Shown: one piece after another, positions 13,639-26,138 of the stretch
How the letters are laid out: every line of letters begins with the position of its first letter
How positions within the stretch are numbered: the stretch's first letter is position 1
From: Holacanthus passer
Taxonomy: Eukaryota; Chordata; Actinopteri; Pomacanthidae
Assembly: GCA_025331565.1 (NCBI GenBank)
Contig: JAFREQ010000154.1
Location: 531,001-595,000, forward strand
Reading direction: 5' to 3'
Length of the DNA: 64,000 bases
Position numbers and translations under genes: made by a program
The notes under the pieces: model-generated
What the model was told of the DNA's origin: nothing
The model's input: only the letters and a program-made list of their open reading frames with translations
Database searches by the model: none

Positions 13639-15415
13639 CTCTTTGGTTGGAGACTCACAAGCCCCGTAAAGATGAGAATTATACTTCCTGTTTTGTTTCA
13701 AAGAACGTCTGAGATCATATGTCCTTCTCACATTTGTACTTCCTATTTTCACCTTCCTTTATGATTCGTCTCAATGTGTCTCCAACCTTAACCCTCTCCT
13801 CTCATCATTCCTCTCTCAGGTTTTTGATAACTATGCGGTGACAGTGATGATCGGCGGGGAGCCGTACACTCTGGGACTGTTTGACACTGCAGGTAAAAAT
13901 AACGTCTGCACGTAGTTTATAAAATACTATATGTGTTCTAGTACAAAGAGCAGGAACAGAAGTAGTAACAGAATATTCATGTAGTGGCAGCAGCCTTTGT
14001 TACTTGATCAGAAAGTGACATCTCCTGAACTGGGAGAGAAGCTTCCAGAGAAGCTCCATGGTTGTATTTTAGCTTTACCTGCTACATTTTGTATATAGTG
14101 TTTGTTGTATGTTCGCTGTTGATCAGAGTGTTTGTGTGTCTCCCCCGGCAGGTCAGGAGGACTACGACAGACTGCGACCCCTCAGCTACCCTCAGACTGA
14201 CGTCTTCCTCGTCTGTTTCTCTGTCGTATCGCCTTCCTCTTTTGAGAACGTCAGAGAGAAGGTGAGTTCAGTCATTTACTCAGTGTCGGTGTTTCATTTC
14301 CAGCTTGAGGTTAAAGTTTGTTTGGCTGTGGCTTTTAAACATGACGAAACAACAGGTTGTGTTTATGGTTGTATTAACACCACACATTCTTCTTTTTTTT
14401 TATCTTAAAATTACTATTACTGTGGTTTTAACTTTCCCACACAGCTGTGTGTCAGAGAAAGTCAGATGTTTTACTCTTTTTATTCAGCAAAGACAGATTT
14501 TACTGTGACGTTGAGCTCGACAGGTGTTTATTTCAGAGCCTCCCACATTACATTCCTCACTCTTCTTTGGCCTCGCCTCTTCACAGTGGGTGCCAGAGAT
14601 TTCACACCACTGCCCGCGGACCCCCTTCCTGCTGGTCGGGACTCAGGTGGATCTGAGAGACGACAGCAACACTCTGGAGAAACTGGCCAAGAACAAACAG
14701 CGAGCCCTGACCTGTGAGAGCGGAGAGAAACTGGCCCGTGAGCTCAAGGCCGTCAAATATGTGGAGTGTTCAGCTCTTACACAGGTACATGGAGAGTAAC
14801 AGGCCTGGTATCTACAACGTACAGCTGAGGCCATTAACAGAGTCTTAAAGTAAAAGAAACACTTTGTGGAATAAAAATAACCTTCCATGAAAACAAGTAG
14901 ATAAAGCGAGTATCAGGAGCCATATTTTTATTGAGTGTGACAACATTTCATTACTCAACTGATCACAGGTTGACTCAGCACGGCGATTGATCAATCACAT
15001 CTTACATTTGATTTGCACAATGTCGGGACAAACAGGAAATAATTAGGATTTTCGTTCATTTTGAAAAAGAGTCTGACAAATGTCTGAGTCAGTTACAATT
15101 CATTAGGAAAGTGTGAGGAATGGCAAACATGAAACTGAAAGCAGGATAAAGGCTTATTCGTGATTAAGTCTTCTTAATATCACAAACTTTGTGAAAGGAA
15201 AGATGTTTCAGAGAAAACCGGACAATACATGACAACAGAAGTATTTTTTTATCTTATGAGCAAACAGGCCGACTGAGATGGAAACGTAGCTCATGAGTGT
15301 TTCTCCCTTTTTTCCTCTTTCTCAGAGGGGACTGAAGAACGTGTTCGACGAGGCCATCCTGGCAGCTCTGGAGCCTCCCGACAACAAACCCAAGAAGCGC
15401 TGCGTCCTGCTATAG
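8331..15415 (+). CDS. cdc42: Cdc42-family Rho GTPase, 191 aa, five coding exons
   Basis: Coding exons are 8331-8435, 13820-13892, 14152-14261, 14587-14784 and 15326-15415 (576 nt including the stop), all with GT-AG introns and compatible phases. The start is the ATG of MQTIKCVVVGDGAVGKT, exactly at the exon edge. Visible elements are the P-loop GDGAVGKT (10-17), switch I with T35 in YVPTVFDNY, DTAGQEDY switch II (57-64), the TQVD base-specificity motif near 115-118, the Rho insert region around 120-135, the SAL motif, and a C-terminal KKRCVLL. The CVLL box predicts geranylgeranylation. The family cycles between GTP and GDP at membranes to control actin, polarity and filopodia through WASP, PAK and PAR6. 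The 97-191 half differs from mammalian CDC42 at many positions (TQVD not TQID; DDSNTLEKL; CESGEKLAREL; DNKPKKR tail), so it may be the teleost paralogue cdc42l. The family call is very secure; the paralogue is not. Confidence 0.93.
9567..9705 (+). repeat. (TC)n / TGTCTCCC compound simple repeat
   Basis: CTCTCT runs are interrupted by TGTCTCCC and CACTCTGTC at near-regular spacing. The strand is pyrimidine-only and could form H-DNA-like structure. Confidence 0.9.
10829..10885 (-). repeat. retroelement 3'-tail fragment ending in (ATCTT)n
   Basis: On the + strand it reads (AAGAT)n then ATTCCTTTATTCATCCCTCA and GTGGGGAAATTC. On the - strand this is the familiar fish non-LTR tail ...CCCACTG..GG..GAATAAAGGAATATCTTATCTTATC. 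A second copy, joined to a tRNA-like head, lies at 55626-55780. I infer a SINE/LINE tail from memory of the motif. Confidence 0.5.
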
Positions 15416-16307
15416 ACGCCACAAGAGGAAGCGGAAGAGGAGGTGGAGGTGGACGGGGCGGGGAGAGAGATGAACCCAGACGGGAAGAGAGGGAGGGAGT
15501 AGCGGGGGGAGGGAGAGGGTGCGAAGGTGAACGAGGTAGACACATGTTTAAACAGTGCCTTCAGCCGTAGTGACTTAATGTGGGTGTGGTGTTGGAACAG
15601 AAAAGCTCTCAACAGGCTTTATTTTCACCATAGATACATGTCGATATAATATGACTAACACATGTGAACAACACTCCTCACTAACCAGGAAACAGGGTTT
15701 TAACTCTAGGAGGAGGCAGGTTGAGCAACAGAGGTGTTTGAACCTCCGACGGCTTAAAGATGCAAACAGTGGACGGAGTCACATTTCCAGCTGAAATGGG
15801 AGCAGTTTAATTTGAATCTTTGTCGCAGCAGGTTGCATTTGGAAAATACTGTCTAGTCAGAAAAAGGATGCAACATTAATTTTCCACCAGCCACCAATCT
15901 GATTAAAACAACGAGAAGAGAACGAGAACATTCCTCAAGCAGAAATAATGCTGTTTTTAATTTAAAGTGACAGATAGAAAAACGTGACCCAGTTGGTGAG
16001 CAACATTCCCTGCAGCTCAGCGGTTCATCAGAGGGTCAACAGTCATGTTTACTCGTGGATTTTGAGAGAGCTGTTGCTAAAAAAAAACCAATAAGTGGTG
16101 AAGGTAACCTGACTTCATCCATATCAGTGGAAAGAGATTCAGATCACTTAGAGCAGAACTAGTAAATGAGTTTCAGTAGAGCTTTACTGACTGACATGCA
16201 CACACGTACACGCCGGAGTTAATAATGGCAGCATGCATACTTGCAATAATCTAACAACAAGAGACATGATTGAAACAGATGCTTTCAAAAAAATTTATTT
16301 GTTCAAA

Positions 16308-16313
16308 AATAAA
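16308..16313 (+). terminator. cdc42: candidate cdc42 poly(A) signal (proximal)
   Basis: AATAAA in CAAAAATAAATCATTC, about 890 bases after the cdc42 stop. Confidence 0.4.
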
Positions 16314-18129
16314 TCATTCAAACCTTTTTCATAAGACAAATGCAGCCAAACTCCACCATCAGTGGAGATTCAGTAAGTTCAGCTGTAACTGTACTACCTA
16401 ATATAAAGTATTAAAGGTGCATGTAGACTTTTAAAATCAGCAAATCAATACTTCATTCATTCTGATCCACAGTAAAAAGGACATTGATAGAAGACATCAC
16501 CTGATAAAAGAAGTAATGTTTAACGTGGCTTTATTTTGCACCGTGGAACACAAAAACCTACAAACACCTTAATTTCCTGCAGCATAATTTTCCTGTGCTA
16601 GAACCAGACCTCATTCACTCAGCTTTGTGTGTGTACTGATACTTCAGTATGAATGCCTTAAAATACGTCCTCTGCCTCATTGCTTTCAGCCAGACAAATC
16701 CTAAACAATCATATTTTTTTTATTAAGTCGACAGCTAATTCTTTAAGAGACACAGGATCTTGATCAGGTGGGGATCTTTTCTCGTGGCCTCAGTTTCCCA
16801 GCAGTCCTTTTACATTAGAAAAAAAAAAAACCTTTCAAATGAACATCTTTAATGACACAGTCAACATCACTGTACAACTGTTTGATCCGACCTCCCTGAC
16901 TCTCCTTAAAAACCGCTCCGATGCTTGTGTGGATTAAACCTTGTATTAGACTTTAATGGGATCTGAACCTGCTGCTCTTATAGTACATGTGGCTACAAAG
17001 CAAACATTTCACACATGACCTCCCCATTTTGTCCTGCGCTCCTCCTGCCTGACTGGAACCTCAAGTGCTCACTGGTGTGTTAGCACCTCCTGGAGGCCTT
17101 AACAGGGAATACAGCTCAGTTTAAAGGTGCATCTGTGTTGTTACTTTGACCAACCTCCGATTAATCAGTGTTTGTGGGCATTAAAGAATCTCAGCTGAAC
17201 CCCAGGAATCATTTAGACCCGAAACTAAAACGTCATCAATCAGATGTCTTTAAGCAGCTCTACGGACAATAAGTTTGATGATTAAAAAAAAAAATTAGCT
17301 TTATGTTGCTGTGTTTTTCAAGTCATTTGTTCAAATTCACTCAGCAAACTATATATATAAAAAATGAGAGCTTCGATGTTCTTATTTACTGAATTATATA
17401 TAACAAACATTAACAGTTTACTATCCGATGATCTGAGGACTAGTTTTCCTGTTTATGGTGGAATAATCGATAAACGATCAATATGTGTATAATCGATTGT
17501 AATTTCTCAGGCTGATGCTCTCTGATACTGATGATCCTGGGCCAAAGGAATAACGACTGAAATCCTTAAACTGAGGTTATTCCTCATTAAAACAAACTAA
17601 AATTCCACTTATTTCTTTTCCAGTGTTTTGGAGATTACAGTTTATTCTGATAATGTATGGATGATTACAAGTATTATATATTTTTTTCTTTGCTCCTTAT
17701 TGTTTCTTGGGGAACATATTCTAGCAGGTTTTTGGACATTTGAGTTTTTATTTCTTTTCTTTTTAGACATTTGTACTATTACTTGACAGTTTGAGAGAGA
17801 ATCAGCCGGCTCGGCCTGGTTTGACAAACTAAACAATCGTAATAAGCTTCTGACGGCAGAAAAAACAACAACAACAACTTGATAACAGCTGGAGCAAAAA
17901 ATGACAGATGCAGAAAACTGCTCTGTGTAGAAAGATGAATGTTGGAACTGGTGGGTGTTTGGAAATAATAAAAACAGTACTTGAATGTTGTTTCACATTG
18001 ACTTGATTTTATTTTTGATAATTCACATTTGAGCCACTTTTTTTCTTCTTCCTGCTTCACTCTTTCCACCTTTTTTCATCGTCTGCTCTTTTCTGTCGTT
18101 CTTCATTTGAGTAAAATTCATGTGTCCTG

Positions 18130-18135
18130 AATAAA
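18130..18135 (+). terminator. cdc42: candidate cdc42 poly(A) signal (distal)
   Basis: AATAAA in CTGAATAAAAATGC, with a second AATAAA about 19 bases later. It is followed by T-rich sequence. It could end a long cdc42 3' UTR isoform. Confidence 0.35.
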
Positions 18136-18160
18136 AATGCACAAAACAATAAAATTCAAC

Positions 18161-20785
18161 ATTTTAATTATCTTGTTATTAATGGGGGGAAAAATCAACT
18201 TGCTTCCAAATAAATGTTCAAACTTTACATTTTTTCTTTCTTTTTTGACAAAAATTAATCACTTTAAGATTAAAAGGAAGTTATTATGGAAATGAATACA
18301 TAGACTGTAAGATGGAATATGGCAACAACACACACGTGTAAACAGAATAACAAAAACTGAAACTTTATTGTCCTTTATTTACTGGCCACATTCTTCTTGG
18401 AACTTGGTGAAACATAGAACACAAGATTCAACATAAAATATATTGAAAATATAAATATAAAAATATAAACATAAATATAAGTAGAAACCTCACAAACCCT
18501 TTTCTGTGTTCTAAATATGAAATATTTACTATTACTGTGCTGTAAAGACTTAACCAGATCAGTTTAGAAAATGAAGCCTTTCCAGAACAGCGTATCGACA
18601 GCATGTCAAGATTTTTTTTTTATGAATCCTTGTGTCTGATTGGCTCTGTACATCTAATCAGTCATGTGATCCCTTGAAAGTCACTCTTCTGCACTTTGAT
18701 GGAAGAAGCTTGATCAATATTTCTTATTCTTTGCCAATTCTTTACTCCTAATTTGACTTTATTTCAGAGCATTTTTAAGTGCAGTTCTTAAAAGTGTAAT
18801 GAAAACAGGCCCCGCAGATCATAGACGAGTCTAAAAACCATTCATCTTTAAGTATTGAAAAGACGGAATAATGAGATAGAAAAGTTATCTGACAGGTTTA
18901 AATATCTTTTGATCCAAATTACAGTTTTTTTAATAGCACCAGGAACATGTCATTTCAACCACTTTGCATCATAAGAAGCAAACATATAAATGTTTACCTG
19001 ATTATAATTGCCCATTTCAAAGTGTATAATTATTCCATTGGCACATTTGGGACTCCGTACATTCATGTTCAACATGACTTTTGGTGACTAGAGGGTTAAT
19101 TTAGTACCCCACAGTGAACACTAGGGGGAGGTGTTACACTGGTTTTGACGGGGCCTCAGTGGATACAGTATGTAAATGACCTGGGTTCATTTTGATTGGC
19201 AGACTAAAATGGATCCTTCAGGCCGATGTGGAGGCTCAGAGCCGCTCGATCCTTTTGTCTGTCTGACGGCGGCGACTGGAAGCCAAAGACAACTGTTTCC
19301 TATTCATTCACAGCAGAATCTTTCTCTCTCTTCAACACCTTTTCCCCATCATCCCTCTCTCCTCATCTTTAATGTGTCTGCTTTGAGGTCTGGAGGATCG
19401 AGTCCTCTCGGCTCAGGTCTTCACTGAAAACTTGAGTCAGCTTCATTTCGCAGCAGATTGTAGCCGCAGTGCTGCGATGAAGTGCAGGAAGTTTTTCTCA
19501 TTATTGTTCGCTGGCTTCTTCTTCGAACTTCTCCCATTGTTGTGTGTTAATCTGGGAACTTGACTGTGGCGCTGTAGGTATATTAAAAGCAAATAACCTT
19601 GTTCCCTGCAGGTCGTGGTGTTGAAGACAGAAAGCATTTTGAAATGCTTACAGGCCTTTAAACAAGGCTAGTTTCATATATTATTTTTACCACAGTGACA
19701 CATCTGATTTTGAGAAATCTCACAAAGTATTTGAGTCTTGGCTTTGGCCCATTTGGTTTTTAGTCGATATTTAGTCTGGATATTTAATCTAAAAACATGA
19801 ACCTCTTCAGTCTCATTAACTCAGCCCTTGTGTGACTGTGTGTAACATCTTAGAAAAAGATCTTGACCTCGGTGAGACGACCTGCTAAGTATTAAGTTTG
19901 TATGTCAGTTTGATGTTTAGGTTCATGTCATGTCCACGATTCAAACTCATGAATGAGCTTTATAAGAGAGTCAACAGCTTTTCTGACTTGATTTCTGAGT
20001 GTGTTTCTCGTATTTCCAGGCCGCCTTGGATTTGAGTCATGACATGAAAATCAGCCAACAGACTGTGGAAACTTGTGTAATTCATCAAAGTGAATGTTAC
20101 TTTACTCAAATACTTAAAAGTACACATTTAAAGTTACCATTTGATCAATGCAACAGTATAAAAATAGTTGAGATGAGCAGCACTCGACCAGCTACAACAT
20201 TAAAAGGCTGCTCCCATCTCATAACGTTCTGAATGAGGCCGATCTGCATCATAAGTACTTTTACTCTTGATATTTAAGTACATTTTTCTGGTAACACATT
20301 TGTACTTTCACTGCGGTAACGTGGTGAACTTGTAATGGAGTATTTTCCCGTGTTACTCGGCTGCATATGATCCTCTGTAGAAGAACAGACTCTGAGTTCA
20401 GCTGCGTCATTCGTGACTCTAACATTGATTCTATGTGATGAAATAAAAGTGAAATTAAAGAAACTTTTAAAACAGATTTCCACATCAGCTCTGATCAGCT
20501 TACGTTGTGGATTTGAACTTTGTACCTTGACTGATTAAGATTTCGTTTTTTCTCCTGGGGGTTTTTGTTGATCCATTTCTAAACATTTCATAATTTTTTC
20601 ATGAAGTCATTTTTTTGTTTTTTAATCCTGCGACTAAGCCCGTCTAGTCAAACTTCTTACATGTCCAAACTTACCTAACTACCAGGTAAATAACAGTTGA
20701 ATAACAGTGAGAGCTTCAGTAAATCAACTGATTCCAGATCAGTTTCAGTTTTACTTTGTGTGACTTGATGAATCAGTGCCAAGTT
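18161..20785. other. intergenic, no gene recognised
   Basis: Mostly A/T-rich unique sequence. A segment at 20250-20345 belongs to the TACTTTTACTTAAGTA repeat family also seen near vamp1. Short ORFs here have no domain character. Confidence 0.5.
20250..20345. repeat. TACTTTTACTTAAGTA-type teleost repeat fragment
   Basis: It contains AAGTACTTTTACTCTTGATA, ATTTAAGTACATTTTTCTGG and TTGTAATGGAGTATTTT, which match the internal vocabulary of the larger copy at 58730-59225. Confidence 0.55.
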
Positions 20786-20789
20786 ATTT

Positions 20790-21000
20790 ATTTGGCGGCC
20801 ATCTTGTCTTGTTGCTGAATCAGCCTCTGACACTTTGACTGCTGTCTGTCCCAACATGCCTTGCTCTCTGCTGCTTGCTGGTTTGGCTGGTGAATATTAT
20901 TGGATGTCCATCTGACCTCATTATAAGTGCGTTGCCACTAGCAACCAGCCTGGCAAGGGAGGGGCGGGGGGACGGGGGACAGTTGCATCATGGGATAGAA
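20790..21000 (+). promoter_or_regulatory. promoter-like cluster upstream of the putative lncRNA
   Basis: Within about 200 bases there are a YY1-like GGCGGCCATCTTG (CAAGATGGCCGCC on the - strand), an RFX X-box-like GTTGCCACTAGCAAC, a dense GC-box run GGGAGGGGCGGGGGGACGGG, and TTGCATCATGGGATAG just downstream. The flanks are A/T-rich, so the block stands out. It is a plausible start site for a + strand transcript across 21-31 kb, but that is inference. Confidence 0.4.
20931..20945. promoter_or_regulatory. RFX X-box-like site
   Basis: GTTGCC-ACT-AGCAAC fits the GTNRCC(N0-3)RGYAAC X-box consensus with a three-base spacer. Confidence 0.5.
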
Positions 21001-21589
21001 ACCTGACCTCTCTCCTTTTTTTTCTTCCTTTTTTTTCCTCGTCTCTCAGAGGACGCACACGTGCACAAATGCACATGTGTACACGTGCACACATGTAGCA
21101 CATGCACCCGCAGCCACATGCACAGTTCGCCTAAACAAAGATACATTAGAGAGGAGGAGGAGAAGCAGAACGTGGAGCTTCTTTACTCTGAGTCTGAACA
21201 ACAACACAACATTTGTTTATGGCTGAATGTAAAGAAAGAGCAACATGCGCACACACACACTCACACACTAGACAGTATTGTTGAAGAACACCAACACTGT
21301 GTGTGTCACTGTTTGTGTATTTCTATGTGTCTGTTCATGATCAGTTTAGTTTGAAGTTGATTTGTCATTGAAACTACAAAAAACATCAGATAGTATTAAA
21401 TGTCAGGATTATAAAACTGATGAGACCAAAACAAAGATGGCTGCATTCAAGAAGGCTGCAACTAACTCTTATTGTTATTATTGATGAATCCAGAAAGATT
21501 GAATTAATCGTGTTCATAAAATAGAAATAGTGATTGTCCATCTCTAGGTCTCAGAGTCCAACATGATGTCTTTTTTTTGTCCAAACAAA

Positions 21590-22980
21590 AAGTTTTATTT
21601 ATGTGTGTCTGTTTGTGTGTGTATCTGTGTACAGACCGTGTGTGTGTGTGTTATTTTGTGTGTGTGTCAACTTTATTGTCGTGTCTGTGTCTGTGTGATG
21701 ACTTTTGTGTTTCAGTGTTTCCAACATTGTGTCCAGATCTGTGTCTTTCTTCCAGCCTGTGTTGATCATTTTTGTGTTAAATGTATTTTTACCATCTCTG
21801 GTTATTTTTGTGTTCAAGTTACGTTTGTATCATGAGCTGTGTGTATTAGTGTCCAGGCTACACGGTATCAGTCTGATCCTGCAGCCGTGGGCCGTCAGGT
21901 CGGATTCGCCAACACCTCACAAAGTCTCAACAAAAACAAGCACGTTCGAGATTTTTTGCCTTCCACTAAGTCTTCCACACGTCGACCAATAGGAGCACAG
22001 AACACTCCTCCGTGCACGACTATAAATATGGCGAAACAAAAGTGGAATGATGTTGGAACCGTGAAACAGAGGAAAGGTCACTGTTGCCTTTTCTTTCTTT
22101 TTTTAGTCTTTTCCGAACATGAGACAGCAGCTATCAGACACATCAGCACCGTTGGTTTGGTCTCTGGCGTCTTCGTCCTGCTGACGTCACGCAGGCGACG
22201 GGCGGCGATGATTGTTGATGATTGATGACCCTAAAATCACCTAATCTGACACACTGACTGAAATATATTGTGTCGTCTGAACCCGTCGTAACGTAGACGT
22301 GTGTCTTCAGTATTTCTGTTTGTGTCCTGTGCTGTGTTTGTTATCTTTGCGTGTCCACCTTCTGTCTGTCTTCACGTCCATATGTGGGATGTGTGTCATA
22401 CAGGATATTTGTCTGTGATATGTACGATGATGTATGTGTCTGTGTTCATGTTTGGTACTTTCATGTCTCGTATCTGTGGCCTCATGTACGAGTGTTTTTG
22501 AGTTTGTACCTTTGTTTGTGTCTTTTATCTCGTGTTTGTGTGTCTGCGTGTTTTTCACTGCATATTTTAAAGTGTGTACTTTCATGTCTCTGTTCTGTCT
22601 TCATGTCTTTCACTCGTGTCCTTTGTGTCACTTTTTGTGTCCTCGTTCGTTCCTTAAATCTTGTGTTTGTGCTCCTTTTTCGTTTTTCTCTCTTTGTGTC
22701 CGTTTGTTTAGTTTTTTGTGTGTTGTGTACTTTCTTCTGCCTCAGTGTTCTTGTTCATGAATGTCATTATTTATATGGACTTTTATGTGTGTGTCTTTCT
22801 GGGTGTGTACATGTGGCTGCAGGCGCTCTTATGTTTTAGTATGTGTGTCTGGATGTATACCCGTTAGCCTGTAATTTTGTGTGTTTGTGTATGTTCCTTT
22901 TGTGTGTGTGTGTGTGTGTGGGAGGTGTATATATGTGGGTTTGTGGAATGTTTGTGAGTCTGCGTGTTTTTGTGTAATTT
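21590..22980 (+). repeat. degenerate TGTGT(C/T) tract
   Basis: For about 1.4 kb the + strand is rich in TGTGT, TTTGTGTC and GTGTGTGT words without being a clean microsatellite. ORFs through it are Cys/Val/Phe-rich low complexity. As RNA it would offer many UGUGU sites of the kind bound by TDP-43 or CELF proteins (family knowledge; binding here is inference). Confidence 0.6.
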
Positions 22981-23156
22981 CGTGTCTCCTCAGTGTGTGT
23001 GTGTCTGTGTGTTTATGTATGAAGTGAGTATTATCTGCCGACACACAGCTGTACGAACGTGTGTGTGTGTGTTCATATATACAGTGAAACACACACACGC
23101 TCACAATGCCTTCATCTCTGACATAACTGGTTACCATGCATACTGTGCGACTCTGA

Positions 23157-23227
23157 CTATTATGGGGTGTTCTTTGTTTTGTCACGATGTGCCCTGGTAT
23201 GGAATGGGAGGGGGGAGGGGAACAGGG
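23157..23227 (+). promoter_or_regulatory. TATTATGG element copy 1 with adjacent G-runs
   Basis: CTATTATGGGGTG (core 23159-23165) is followed about 40 bases later by GGG, GGGGGG, GGGG and GGG runs (23206-23227), which satisfy a four-run G-quadruplex pattern. It is the most upstream copy found. Confidence 0.55.
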
Positions 23228-25942
23228 TGTGTGTGTTAGTGTGCGTGAGTGTGTGTGCGTGCTTGGAGGAGGGGGGGCATACGTGTGTGAGGGGGAGGTA
23301 TGTGTGTTTTGGTGTGTGTGTGTGTGTGTGTGTGTGGAGGGGGTGTAGCAGGGAAAAGGGTGTGTGCGTGTTTGCACGTGTGTGTCGAGCAGAGGATTGG
23401 GTGGGGGTTGGGCGTGCGTGTCTGCGCGGACGTGCGAGCATATAATGTGTGCATGAGAGAGAGAGTGAGCGAGTGCATGCATGTTTTTTTGAGAAGGTAA
23501 GAGGGTAAGATAAAATGGCGGCTGGTGTGTGCGTGCATGCAGGCCTCTGAGGTGCAATTTCAAAGTTTAAAAAAAAATCTGTCTCATTGGACTTTTGCTC
23601 ACATCATCGTCTGTTTATTAACCGTTTCTTCAGCGTGTTTTTTCATATGTGTGACACTCAAGAGTTTGGATTTGTCGTCACGTTTGCTCTTCACTTTTAG
23701 CCCGACCACAGTCCAGGAGGAGACGAGTTAATCATGGCAACACAAAACTTACAGGCAGAGAGAAAAAACGACCAGATCACCTGAACTTCCTGTAACTTTA
23801 GTCTGAAGTTAAAGCGACTGTTTGACTGTAAAGTCCCTTTGAATACATTTTTAGACCATTTAGGAAACAACATCTACTAATGATGTTAATGATAATCAAG
23901 CAACCAACACTGTGTTCCACATCTTTAATGTATTGCTCCTTCCTTATAAGCAGCCATTGGTTTCCATTCATTTGTGTTTGGTATAAAAAGTCACTTTGCA
24001 GACTCTCGAAACTTGGATGAGTTGTATATCCATCAAAGTTTATCAGTTCCGTCTGCTTTCATTTTCCAAATTCAGGTTATTGATGTGAACTAAAGGACGT
24101 TTCAAACTCATGCAAGCAAAGATTTGTGCATGACGTCATGTTCACTGAGATAGATTGCACAGAAACACGTTGCTGTCTGATAAGTAGGAACGATACATTG
24201 GAAAGGTTTTGAGTCTGGGATAAAGTCTCTTATAATTATTACAGCTTTGGCCAAAAACAATCAGACAGACAGATGGACGGATGAGATACAACCTCTTTGA
24301 CAGAACGGAGGAAGGAGACTCCAGAATCTGCAGGTCAGGGGGGTCAAACTGGAGCTCGGTCGTCCCCTGCTGTCAGAGGGTCGCTGTGCCCCGGCTCAAC
24401 TCCACATTCATGTTGTCGCCATCAAACGTGCTCGATGAATTCATCTGGAGTCGAACAGAAGAACTGTACCTTGTGCTGCGTGATGTCTCCACTCAGCATA
24501 AAGGCTGTTTGTGGGCCTGAAGCTGAGAATCTGAATCAAGTCTCTGTTGTATAATGGATCTGAAAAACCACCAAATCTAAACTGAGACAGAGCTGTCGAC
24601 CAAATGAAACAGAAATCATTCGCTTAGTTTTTGAGGTAATCTGTTAATGGACTCACAAGCAGGAAATAAGTTTAATATGTCAGAGATGGAATTTTAAAAA
24701 TGACAAATTAACCGATCAAAAACAGAGAAGCCAATTAGTGCTGCTTTTAAGTGGACAGACGTTATAAATACAACACTGCAGATTGACGAAGACAGAAGAC
24801 AGTTGTGATGAACCAGTGGAACCAGCAGTTTGATGGAAATTGTGTAGAAATACAACAAACTCACATCTCTGGATGTCAACACACGTGACTGAGAGAGAAA
24901 AGGCATCATCAGACTGTTTCCCCCTCAACTGCTCCACGTCTGAAAGACTTCCCATCAGCCCCTCTGCCATTGATTTCTTCAGCGATCAGTATGTACGGCT
25001 TCATACGTCCTTGTACCACGAACCTGACATTTTGATGCAGCTGCAAACACGTGATTCGTTCACGGCGGCTGGAGGAGACGTGCAGCTCTGATTGAGATTA
25101 CAGTTTAATATCAGGCAGGACCACGACGAACTGATGTCAGAAACATCGCTCCGTTTCTAGAAAGACACCATTTGTCATAGAGGACTGAAGAGACGTGGAT
25201 GGACAGCATGTCCATCCCTGCATGTATCCAAACACTGTGATAAAATAGACCAAGAAGGCCTCAGGAAAACCTCTGTTCCTGGGATCACACACACTTTCAG
25301 CACTTTATTGGAACTGTGGAGCTTTTACTCCTCAAAACAAAACCTTTAAATACTGGACCTTCCTCCAAAAGCAAAAGTCCTGCCATATACACACACATAT
25401 ACTGTGACCATAAATGAACCATTCATTCAGTTACTCTTCAAGTTGACAACATGCACGTAAACGTGAGGTTGATGCCCAATAAAATGGGACTGAATAAATA
25501 TAACTATCTCCATTTTGCAGCCTAGAGAGCAGCTCCAATTTGTAATCCCACAAACTCCCACAGCATCTGTTGGTGCGTTTGATTACAGCCAATAACAGAC
25601 GTCAGCGACACTCATCGTTTTACGGCTACGGACGGAAGCCAATTTGTCAGTCGTCTTGATTTCTTATAACTCTCCTCTCTCAAACTTAAACAGAGCCTAT
25701 AGGATCATAGAGGGGACGTTTAGTGTGAAATCATCACCTAGCCGTCAAAATAATTAAGACTTACAACAAAAATATTGGGCTGATTGGTCCAATGGTACGA
25801 GAGATAAAGATCTGATCACAACTTGATGCACATTCGAGTGTGAAGTGCAGTCTGTCTCAAAAATACAAGGATGAACCCCTCCTGTGGTTCAGAGCGAATA
25901 AACAGGCTGTATCTCATATCTATTTGTATCTGTGATGATCTG

Positions 25943-25944
<2 letters not shown>

Positions 25945-25973
<29 letters not shown>
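25945..25973 (+). repeat. (GA)n microsatellite
   Basis: Uninterrupted GA run inside the putative lncRNA region. Confidence 0.9.
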
Positions 25974-25977
<4 letters not shown>

Positions 25978-26138
25978 CGAGCGAGGAACCCCGGGTTGAC
26001 GAAGTGCGATGAAGACGTCACAGATAGGAGAGTTGGGTATTTTGAGCCTCTTTAAGTGGCTGCTGTTTGGAGAGACATACTGTACTCTGCACTTCAGGAA
26101 CCTACAAGACAGGAAATGATGATGGTGGCAGCGGTGCT

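Larger units (their letters stand above)
8436..13819 (+). other. cdc42: cdc42 intron 2
   Basis: This 5.4-kb intron splits codons T35 and V36 (donor ACG|GTGAGT, acceptor TCTCTCAG|GTTTTTGAT). It holds a TCTC/TGTCTC simple repeat (9567-9705), a retroelement-tail fragment (10829-10885) and a GT run (about 13613-13638). The - strand ORF at 13189-13752 is translated intron and repeat sequence. I found no other gene. Confidence 0.75.
15416..18160 (+). other. cdc42: cdc42 3' UTR and downstream sequence
   Basis: This noncoding sequence follows the cdc42 stop. AATAAA occurs at 16308-16313, and two more follow at 18130-18135 and about 18149. The 3' UTR is therefore either about 0.9 kb or about 2.7 kb long. 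Weak repeat fragments (for example the ATCGAT-rich 17455-17510) are present. No ORF here looks real. Confidence 0.5.

Noticed and set aside
13189..13752. 187-aa - strand ORF in cdc42 intron 2
   Set aside because: Contains a His-Thr repeat from the GT run; no recognisable domain.
21839..22225. 128-aa + strand ORF ending near a TATAAATATGG
   Set aside because: Lacks low complexity and looked briefly gene-like, but I recognise no family and see no splice or promoter support beyond a TATA-like word; kept out as unsupported.
22829..23563. 244-aa - strand ORF rich in His and Thr
   Set aside because: It is the antisense translation of the GT-rich tract (THTHTH repeats); no domain, no splice context.
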